From contig DYHM01000034.1 in NCBI GenBank assembly GCA_020724125.1, positions 1 to 5,937 of the forward strand: DNA of 5,937 nucleotides, in the 5' to 3' direction. The stretch's first letter is position 1; every line of letters begins with the position of its first letter. Of this stretch, positions 1 through 4,697 are shown in pieces. Both the position numbers and the translations under genes were made by a program. This DNA is from Patescibacteria group bacterium. Lineage in GTDB: Bacteria; Patescibacteriota; Minisyncoccia; Minisyncoccales; CG1-02-41-26. The notes under the pieces were generated by a model. That model saw only the letters and a list, made by a program, of their open reading frames with translations. It had not been told where the DNA came from and ran no database searches.

Positions 1-71
1 TCGGGGAACTGGGATTTGAACCCAGACTGCATCCTCCCAAAGGATGTATGCTGCCATTACACCATTCCCCG
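1..71 (-). tRNA. tRNA-Pro, anticodon UGG
   Basis: Read on the minus strand, this folds into a complete cloverleaf of 71 nt. The acceptor stem CGGGGAA pairs with TTCCCCG. The D arm is GTGT/GCAT around a loop containing GG. The anticodon stem CATCC/GGATG closes the loop TTTGGGA, and the T stem CTGGG/CCCAG closes the loop TTCAAAT. Loop positions 34-36 are TGG, which reads proline CCN codons; G follows at position 37. The C1-G72 pair and A73 discriminator fit bacterial tRNA-Pro identity. The gene ends exactly at the window edge, so whether a 3' CCA is encoded cannot be seen. The D arm resembles a tRNA-Gln body, but the anticodon decides the call. Confidence 0.93.
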
Positions 72-82
72 AAAAAAAATTT

Positions 83-209
83 AGCAGGGGCAAGAAACAC
101 GCGTACTATTGGTATTCGACACCCCGTTAAAATTTTAGCGAAAAAAAACTTGCGCCGCTGTTACGTTACTTCTGATATTTCTAATAGGACATGGATTGTT
201 ATGTAACGT
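83..209 (-). ncRNA. candidate structured RNA or leader upstream of tRNA-Pro
   Basis: Two neighbouring stems can be drawn. In the first, bases 83-94 pair with 149-162 through blocks AGCAG/CTGTT, GG/CC and GCAAG/CTTGC, with one G-T pair and two single bulged G residues. It encloses a smaller hairpin at 125-140, six pairs closing an AATT loop. In the second, ACGTTAC at 163-169 pairs perfectly with GTAACGT at 203-209, directly abutting the first. The stretch stands out from its A/T-only surroundings. On the minus strand, eight T residues follow at 79-72, just before the tRNA. The strand is uncertain because stems fold on both; minus is given because the tRNA and upstream genes run that way. It matches no RNA family I recognise. 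Pairing by eye in AT-rich DNA easily overcalls. Confidence 0.25.
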
Positions 210-235
210 CTCAATAAAAAAATTTTCTGTGAAAA

Positions 236-241
236 ATTATA
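236..241 (-). promoter_or_regulatory. possible -10 box upstream of tRNA-Pro
   Basis: The minus strand reads a perfect TATAAT here. Transcription would begin near base 229 and run about 155 bases before the tRNA, through the foldable region. The hexamer 16-17 bases further upstream is only TTTTAA-like, and the surrounding DNA is A/T-rich, so a chance match is quite possible. Confidence 0.25.
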
Positions 242-410
242 TGACTTTTTCAAAAAATTAAAACTGCGCAAATATCTAAGCCAACGATTTAAAATATAAA
301 AGAGTATCTTCTATCTTTTAAAAATTATCATTTAAATTAATCTAAAAAATTAGTAAAATGGAATTTTATTTTTTAGACGAAAAAAAATAATAAATTTATA
401 TTTTTGAAAA

Positions 411-1127
411 TTATCTAACTTTTAATTTAATTGTTTCGACCAATTTTATCGGTTCAACTAAAAACTTTTTAAACTTCTTAATATTTTTTTCCGTAATGCC
501 GATTTGATATTCAATTCCTCCCCTGTGTTGATGGCTTCGTGTCGGATGTTTTTTAACTTCTTTATTTGTTAAAACCCAGTACAAAATTTTGTCCACCCAA
601 ACGCCGACAAAAACAAAAACCCCTACTACATCCAATTTAATCTGTTGGAAATTCATCCAATATGGCTCATCTAATTCAAAACTTAACGCTTTAGTTTCCA
701 AGCCGCCACGAAGTTTTGTGTTGATTGCTCGACACGCTTTTACTTCAACTTTTATTATTTTCTTTCCGTTTTCAAGATAAAGGTCATAATCGCCAGAATA
801 ATTTTTATCAATCTCTTTTGACGGTTTTTTAAATCTTGCATCAATATCAATCAAATGTTTTTGGGCCCAAATTTCACCGAATACGCGCGGAGAGATATTG
901 TAAAGATTAAGATAGGGATTAGCGTTAACATAAGTGTCCCTTAGATCTTCATATTCTTGGAAAGTAATGATTTTTTTATCAAGTAAATACATTAAACGAT
1001 ACTCGTATTCGTTGAATGGGTATATTGACTTTAAGCCACTTAAACGAGCTAATAAAAATTTTTTACTTTGTTGCGGCAATTCTTTAATCCACTCGTCAAG
1101 TTTTTTGTCTAAAATTTTTTTGTCCAT
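411..1127 (-). CDS. type II restriction endonuclease, PD-(D/E)XK fold
   Basis: A 238-residue protein, probably the DNA-cleaving half of a restriction-modification pair. The signature is at residues 112-130: GDYDLYL, a short turn, then KVEVKACRA. This gives a D (113 or 115), E128 and K130 in the D...E-x-K arrangement of the metal-dependent PD-(D/E)XK nuclease fold. Glu85 in a predicted helix (GEIWAQ) could be the extra helix-A acid many members carry. The later conserved-looking segments MNFQQIK (158-164), GVWVDKILYWVLT (175-187) and HQHRGGIEY (199-207) look like the body of a single-domain enzyme; there is no helicase or specificity subunit. It starts at ATG 9 bases after the methyltransferase stop, without a Shine-Dalgarno sequence. 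The methyltransferase-first, nuclease-second order is common in type II pairs. I cannot assign the recognition site or a named family. The nuclease call is firm on motif and context, less so on exact type. Confidence 0.8.
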   Translation of the reverse strand: MDKKILDKKLDEWIKELPQQSKKFLLARLSGLKSIYPFNEYEYRLMYLLDKKIITFQEYEDLRDTYVNANPYLNLYNISPRVFGEIWAQKHLIDIDARFKKPSKEIDKNYSGDYDLYLENGKKIIKVEVKACRAINTKLRGGLETKALSFELDEPYWMNFQQIKLDVVGVFVFVGVWVDKILYWVLTNKEVKKHPTRSHQHRGGIEYQIGITEKNIKKFKKFLVEPIKLVETIKLKVR

Positions 1128-1136
1128 ATTTTTTAA

Positions 1137-2111
1137 TTAAATTAAATCAAATAAAGTTGGCGCTCCTAATAATTGCTTGTCATTTACTAAAATTTTCCCG
1201 TCTTTTAAGATTTTAGCTCTGCCCCAACCAGTTTTCCCGGTACGTCTGAAATGAAGCAATCGGGCGGCCATTATTTTACAATAATTCGGGTCTATATCCA
1301 TCGTATAACATTTTCTTTTGCTTAATTCCGCTTGTAGTAAAGTAGAGCCAGAATGGCCGAAAAAATCAATAACAATATCGCCTTTATTACTGCTTGCCTC
1401 AATAATTCTCTTTGCGGATTTAAGGGGTTTTTGGGCAAAACAACCTTCTATATTTTCGCGCATTAAATAAAAAACTTGTTGTATATCATGCCAAACATTT
1501 CCCGCTCTGATAGTTAAAGATTTACTGCGTTCAAAATTTTCTGTGACCCTTCCGTTAACTTCTTTATAATACCCTTTTGTTTTTTTTGGTATATCAGTAT
1601 ATTCAGCTTGAACATTAAAAATTGGTTCGCCTTTAATATAATAAAGCAATTCTTGCCGGATTGCCATCCAGTTTTTTTGTGTTCCATATCCCCGTTGATT
1701 TCTCATTGTAATGAAATTTCTAATACTAACAGGTTTATTTCTCATCATAATCATAAAATCAGGGAGCGGCTGTAAGGCGTTTCTAATATCCGCTCCAAGC
1801 CAAATATAAAGAGAGGAATTTTTATCAAGAATATCTATTGTGTTATCAACCCATTTTTCGCTCCAGTTGATATATTGGTCTAAGGGTAAATTACCGAACT
1901 CATCATTTATATCAACATTATATGGCGGGTCTTGAACCGCTAAGATTGCTTTTTGTTCTTGCATCATTTTTTTAACATCTTCTTTTTTTGATGCATCAAG
2001 ACAACCAATTTTATGGCCGCTAATTGAGTCCTCCCAAATAACGCCATATTCAAAATCTTGTATTTTTGTTCGCGCTTTGTTATTTATTTTTTTATCTTGA
2101 ACCAGTGGCAT
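1137..2111 (-). CDS. site-specific DNA methyltransferase, beta class, probably N6-adenine
   Basis: An S-adenosylmethionine-dependent DNA methyltransferase of 324 residues from the preferred ATG. The catalytic motif IV DPPYN lies near the N terminus (61-65). Motif X-like QKPLKSAKRI is at 227-236, the motif I loop DFFGHSGST at 249-257, and the ribose-binding acid region YTMDID just after. Catalytic motif first and cofactor motif last defines the beta class; DPPY usually indicates adenine-N6 methylation. Residues about 120-220 between them probably hold the target-recognition region. Motif I reads F-G-H-S-G rather than the common F-x-G-x-G. It should protect the host from the nuclease encoded 9 bases downstream. 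A TTG at 2135, immediately after the rsmA stop, would add eight mostly hydrophobic residues; AGGA lies 10 bases before that TTG, so it remains a real alternative. The target sequence cannot be read from the protein by eye. Confidence 0.88.
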   Translation of the reverse strand: MPLVQDKKINNKARTKIQDFEYGVIWEDSISGHKIGCLDASKKEDVKKMMQEQKAILAVQDPPYNVDINDEFGNLPLDQYINWSEKWVDNTIDILDKNSSLYIWLGADIRNALQPLPDFMIMMRNKPVSIRNFITMRNQRGYGTQKNWMAIRQELLYYIKGEPIFNVQAEYTDIPKKTKGYYKEVNGRVTENFERSKSLTIRAGNVWHDIQQVFYLMRENIEGCFAQKPLKSAKRIIEASSNKGDIVIDFFGHSGSTLLQAELSKRKCYTMDIDPNYCKIMAARLLHFRRTGKTGWGRAKILKDGKILVNDKQLLGAPTLFDLI

Positions 2112-2135
2112 AAATAAAAAAATTTGAACCAGCAA

Positions 2136-3005
2136 TTAAATTATATCCTGTAATTTTAATTTTAATACAGATTTCCAATTTTCCAAAGTTAAATTTTCAG
2201 GTCTTATATTTTCCTGAATTCCACATTTTTTTAAAATAACTAAGTCGCATTTTAAATTATTTTTTAATAATTTTCGTTTGCCGGAAAAACCTTTTTTGAC
2301 AAGTTCAAAAAAAATCCTTTCTACTTCTTTTGTAAATCTGCTAAATCCAGTATTTTTTTTGTTATTTCTCAAATTTTTTTTCTTTAAAGAACTTAACTTT
2401 TCGGCAGCGATACTTTCAAAAAAATTTTTTGAGATATTATCTATCAATAAAATTGCCGAATCAACTTTTGGTTGAGGTGAAAAATATCTTGCCGGAACAA
2501 ATTTAATAATCCTTGGTTGACCATAAGATTTAACGCTTATTGATAAAATGCTTTCGCGTCCGTCCTTTGCCGCTATTCTTTTTGCTACTTCTTTTTGAAC
2601 TATTAAAACCATTTTCGACGGCTGATAATCTGATTGTAAAAAATTTCGAATAAATATAGATGTTAAATAATAAGGTATATTAGCGACAATTTTATATCTA
2701 AAAGAATGAAGTTTAAAATTCGAGGGATTAAATTTTAAAATATCATCGTGAATTATTATTAAGTTTTTATAGGACCGAAAGTTTTGTTTTAATACTTCTA
2801 CTAACTTTTTGTCTTTTTCAACGGCAATTAGTTTTCCCTTGGTCAATCTTTCAAGCAGAACTCTGGTAAAAATTCCTTTTCCCGGACCAACTTCTAAAAC
2901 AATATCATCCGGATTAAGGTTAGCGGTTTCCACAACTCTTTCGGTAATTTTTTTTGAAACCAAAAAATTTTGACCGAGATGCTTTATTGATTTACGTTTC
3001 GGCAT
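2136..3005 (-). CDS. rsmA: 16S rRNA dimethyladenosine transferase RsmA/KsgA
   Basis: RsmA dimethylates the two adjacent adenines in the helix 45 loop of 16S rRNA (A1518/A1519 in E. coli numbering), a late check on small-subunit assembly. The family signatures are all present in the 289-residue product: LGQNFL (10-15), the SAM-binding loop EVGPGKG (38-44), VEKD (62-65), the catalytic NIPYYLTS (109-116), QKEVAKRI (137-144) and FSPQPKVDS (175-183). A helical C-terminal domain follows. A lysine-rich insertion of roughly 27 residues (about 196-222) separates VDSA from the conserved GKRKLLKNNL segment, compared with E. coli RsmA. ATG at 3005 is preferred, giving MPKRKSIKHLGQNF; a TTG at 3014 would add only three residues. 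No Shine-Dalgarno is visible. The stop abuts the methyltransferase region, so the two are probably cotranscribed. Confidence 0.95.
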   Translation of the reverse strand: MPKRKSIKHLGQNFLVSKKITERVVETANLNPDDIVLEVGPGKGIFTRVLLERLTKGKLIAVEKDKKLVEVLKQNFRSYKNLIIIHDDILKFNPSNFKLHSFRYKIVANIPYYLTSIFIRNFLQSDYQPSKMVLIVQKEVAKRIAAKDGRESILSISVKSYGQPRIIKFVPARYFSPQPKVDSAILLIDNISKNFFESIAAEKLSSLKKKNLRNNKKNTGFSRFTKEVERIFFELVKKGFSGKRKLLKNNLKCDLVILKKCGIQENIRPENLTLENWKSVLKLKLQDII

Positions 3006-3050
3006 ATGAAACAAGTTAAATCTTTTTCGTAATTCATCAATAGAAAAGAT

Positions 3051-3152
3051 TTAAGAAAACAAAACAGCGGCTTCCCAGAGGACCATACTTAAAATTATTA
3101 TTAAAACAACAATTACCCAAACTATTCTTAAAAACTTTTTTTTAAAAACCAT
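3051..3152 (-). CDS. 33-residue single-span membrane peptide, function unknown
   Basis: A short frame from ATG at 3152 to TAA encodes 33 residues. It opens MVFKKKFLR, a basic stretch, followed by about 20 hydrophobic residues (VWVIVVLIIILSMVLWEAAV), then LFS. This is the classic layout of a tiny inner-membrane peptide with a positive cytoplasmic N terminus. It lies 45 bases upstream of rsmA in the same direction, so it could lead the rsmA-methyltransferase-nuclease transcript. The sequence retains G/C-containing codons (TGG, GCC, CTC) in an otherwise A/T-only stretch, which argues for coding. I do not recognise a family and no ribosome-binding site is visible. It could also be a chance frame, but the basic head plus clean transmembrane segment makes translation more likely than not. 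Confidence 0.55.
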   Translation of the reverse strand: MVFKKKFLRIVWVIVVLIIILSMVLWEAAVLFS

Positions 3153-3195
3153 AAATAATTTAAACTCAAAAGTTAAAGCCCAAAATCACAGCAAA

Positions 3196-3247
3196 ACAAT
3201 TTTCAATTATCAATTGGTAATTGGATAAAATTATCAATTTTCAATCA
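3196..3247. repeat. CAATT-type short repeats and palindrome
   Basis: Repeated CAATTTTCAATTATCAATT-like words fill this part of the gap between the small membrane peptide and the rpsT side. They include the inverted pair CAATTA/TAATTG around an 8-base centre. No gene or obvious promoter is visible in it. Confidence 0.4.
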
Positions 3248-3266
3248 AACTCCACAATAAAATCAT

Positions 3267-3396
3267 AAATTCAAAATTCTAAATCCTAAACAAATTCAAA
3301 GTTCTAAATTCCAAATTCAAAACAGACGAGTCTTGGTCATTGGGATTTGGGATTTCGGATTTGTTTAGAATTTCGGATTTAGGATTTTGAATTTTT
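3267..3396. repeat. inverted pair of 7-base-period repeat arrays downstream of rpsT
   Basis: The left arm (3267-3323) is a run of AAATTC-like heptamers: AAATTCA, AAATTCT, AAATCCT and degenerate copies. The right arm (3339-3396) is the complementary kind: ATTTGGG, ATTTCGG, ATTTAGG, ATTTTGA. Folded back, the outermost 20 or so bases of the arms match with only a couple of differences, and further in they match with small gaps. The centre (3324-3338) holds a short AGAC/GTCT palindrome and is the only non-repetitive part. The unit is far too short and degenerate for CRISPR. Such intergenic repeats could act as cruciforms or mRNA 3' structures of rpsT, or be simple slippage products. Confidence 0.6.
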
Positions 3397-3427
3397 CCCT
3401 CGGAATTCATTGAAAATTGGGAAATTT

Positions 3428-3694
3428 TTAAGGTTTTGTCTTATTTATCAATTTCGTTATTCTTGATTTTTTTCGGCTGGCAGCGTTTTTCTTTATGGTT
3501 CCAACCTTGGCGGTTTTGTCCAACGCTTTATAAACCAATGGTAAGAGTTTTTTTGCCTCTTCGGTTTTTTTTTGACTAAGTAAATTTTTCACCTCTTTAA
3601 TTAGGGTTTTTATTTTTTTCTTTCGTTGAATATTCCTTTTTCTTCTTTTTATGCTTTGCCTTAAGGCTTTTTTGGCTGATTTTATTATGGGCAT
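3428..3694 (-). CDS. rpsT: 30S ribosomal protein S20
   Basis: S20 is a small, highly basic helical protein that binds 16S rRNA early in 30S subunit assembly. The product is 88 residues, the usual S20 length, and begins MPIIKSAKKALRQSIKRRKRN, the family's typical N terminus. It continues with a basic helix (KKKIKTLIKEVKNLL) and ends in the conserved-style KVGTIKKNAASRKKSRITKL. ATG at 3694 is chosen because the frame stays open 33 codons further upstream only by reading the A/T repeat as aromatic residues, which no S20 has. No Shine-Dalgarno sequence precedes the start. Repeat arrays lie on both sides of the gene, and the divergent ruvA starts about 410 bases away, so rpsT may be a single-gene transcript. 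Confidence 0.94.
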   Translation of the reverse strand: MPIIKSAKKALRQSIKRRKRNIQRKKKIKTLIKEVKNLLSQKKTEEAKKLLPLVYKALDKTAKVGTIKKNAASRKKSRITKLINKTKP

Positions 3695-3700
3695 AAAATT

Positions 3701-3810
3701 TAAATCCAAATACCAAAATCCAAAATAACAATGAAAAAACCAAAAATCAAAAATTAAAACCACAAACCAAAGACCAAAAAACTCAAAACTCAAATCTCAA
3801 AAATCAAATA
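3701..3810. repeat. degenerate 7-8-base-period A/C-rich repeat array upstream of rpsT
   Basis: On the plus strand, words of the type AAATCCA, AATACCA, AAATCCA, AAACCAA, AAATCAA and AAAACTC follow one another with a period of about 7-8 bases. Copies differ at one to three positions. The array begins within 10 bases of the rpsT start codon, so it forms that gene's 5' leader or promoter zone. It is of the same general type as the left arm of the array on the other side of rpsT. Confidence 0.55.
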
Positions 3811-3965
3811 ATTTCTAATTTTTAATTTTTAAATAATTTTTAATTTCCTAATTTTTAAACTTTTTAAAAATTAAATCATTGGGATTTATTTAAAATTTAA
3901 AATTAAAAATTAAAATTCTTCTGATAGTGATTTGACATTTATTATTTGGATTTTGGATTTAAAAA
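3811..3965. repeat. A/T-only self-complementary spacer in the rpsT-ruvA gap
   Basis: TAATTTTT-type words (about 3813-3860) face AAATTAAAA-type words (about 3889-3918), so the two halves are complementary and could fold back. Beyond them, ATTTGGATTTTGGATTT (about 3945-3961) is the reverse-complement type of the AAATCC array next to rpsT, so the whole gap is roughly an inverted repeat. No coding frame is present and I see no clear rpsT promoter here. Confidence 0.45.
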
Positions 3966-4061
3966 ACTTAAGATTTGTTTTTTTATGATTTCCCGTAATT
4001 TGTATTAGTCTACTTGAATTTGAAATAAAATCAAGTTTAGAATGGCAAAGTTAGAACGGGC

Positions 4062-4090
4062 TTGTATCGAAATTGAAGTTCTGATACAAT
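4062..4090 (+). promoter_or_regulatory. probable ruvA promoter
   Basis: TGATACAAT at 4082-4090 is a -10 (TACAAT) with the extended TGn element. TTGTAT lies exactly 17 bases upstream as a weak -35. Transcription would start near 4097, leaving a leader of only about 8 bases before the ruvA ATG at 4105. The mRNA would then be nearly leaderless, which fits the absence of a Shine-Dalgarno sequence. Confidence 0.5.
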
Positions 4091-4104
4091 AAAATAAAGA
4101 AAAA

Positions 4105-4674
4105 ATGATTGCTTTCCTTCAAGGGAAAATTGAATATAAAAATGAAAAATTCATTATTATTGAAACAGCTAACATCGGCTATCAGATTTTTTGTTCAATG
4201 AAAACATTAGAGAAAATAGAGATTGGCCAAGAGATTAAGTTTTTCACCCATCTTTGTCTTAAAAAAGAGGCCATTGAACTCTACGGATTTATAACCCTAA
4301 AAGAACTTGAACTCTTTAAAAGATTAAATAACATTTCAGGTATTGGCGTAAAAACCGCTTTAAATTTGGCTTCTTTTGGTTCTTTGGAAAAATTAAAAGA
4401 AATGATTGGCAGTCAAAAATTTCTGCCAGAATTAAAGGGAATAGGCAAAAAAAGACTCCAAAAAATAATTTTAGAAATCAGCGAAATTAGCAACGCGGTT
4501 AGCAATATGGAAGAAAAACAATTCACTCCTGAACAAGAATCAGTCCTTGAAGCTCTGATTTCTTTGGGGTTCTCAGTCCAAAAAGCCAAACAAGCCATAA
4601 AACAAATTCCCGAAGAGATTAAAGAAACTGAAGAAAAAATAAAAGAATGCCTTAAATTTCTTCAAGGAAAATAA
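4105..4674 (+). CDS. ruvA: Holliday junction branch migration protein RuvA
   Basis: RuvA tetramers bind four-way DNA junctions and load the RuvB motor for branch migration during recombinational repair. The 189-residue product is of normal length. The OB-fold domain opens MIAFLQGKI and ends near LYGF (59-62). Two helix-hairpin-helix motifs follow at LNNISGIGVKTALNL (74-88) and LPELKGIGKKRLQKI (107-121). A flexible acidic linker leads to the small RuvB-binding domain with EALISLGFSVQKAKQAI (149-165). By alignment with E. coli RuvA, the acidic pin Glu55-Asp56 corresponds here to Lys54-Glu55, so one acid is replaced by a base. ruvB and ruvC are not in the window. It is the only plus-strand gene, transcribed divergently from rpsT and convergently with mnmA. 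Confidence 0.95.
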   Translation: MIAFLQGKIEYKNEKFIIIETANIGYQIFCSMKTLEKIEIGQEIKFFTHLCLKKEAIELYGFITLKELELFKRLNNISGIGVKTALNLASFGSLEKLKEMIGSQKFLPELKGIGKKRLQKIILEISEISNAVSNMEEKQFTPEQESVLEALISLGFSVQKAKQAIKQIPEEIKETEEKIKECLKFLQGK

Positions 4675-4697
4675 AATAAATCTCATAAATTTATTTT
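4673..4697. terminator. bidirectional A/T hairpin between ruvA and mnmA
   Basis: AAAATAAAT (4673-4681) and ATTTATTTT (4689-4697) are a perfect 9-base inverted repeat around the 7-base loop CTCATAA. They overlap both stop codons of these convergent genes. Each strand ends in a T-rich arm, so it could terminate both transcripts. It has no G-C pairs, so it would be weak as an intrinsic terminator. Confidence 0.4.

Larger units (their letters stand above)
72..410. other. gene-free spacer between restriction gene and tRNA-Pro
   Basis: No credible coding frame exists on either strand; the longest start-to-stop runs are only a handful of codons. The half nearest the tRNA (about 83-210) is richer in G/C and can form stem-loops, described separately. 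The half nearest the restriction gene (about 211-410) is almost pure A/T with no clear repeats. On the minus strand a perfect TATAAT lies at 241-236, which could be a -10 element for a transcript running into tRNA-Pro, but no good -35 stands about 17 bases upstream of it. Confidence 0.5.

Noticed and set aside
87..125. GGGG start followed by GGTATTCGAC, reminiscent of the 5' end of tmRNA
   Set aside because: Spacing between the two is too long, no tag reading frame ending in an ALAA-like sequence follows, and no tRNA-like 3' half with a matching acceptor arm is found downstream.
934..1140. Plus-strand open frame antisense to the nuclease gene
   Set aside because: It is the complement of a well-supported gene and its product is low-complexity with no recognisable motif; the same applies to the plus-strand frames at 589-780, 2278-2475 and 5571-5876 and the minus-strand frame at 4413-4598.
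3267..3396. Repeat array as a possible CRISPR
   Set aside because: Units are 7 bases, degenerate and without regular unique spacers; no cas genes are present.
3394..3429. TTTCCC/GGGAAA hairpin followed by TTTTT on the plus strand, terminator-like
   Set aside because: No plus-strand gene ends before it, and on the minus strand, where rpsT ends, it lacks a T run.
3695..3793. Upstream extension of the rpsT frame by 33 codons
   Set aside because: It is translated repeat DNA giving a Phe/Trp-rich peptide unlike any S20; the family N terminus begins at the ATG at 3694.
3932..3937. Perfect TTGACA as a -35 box on the plus strand
   Set aside because: No -10-like hexamer lies 16-18 bases downstream, and it is about 170 bases from ruvA within repeat DNA.
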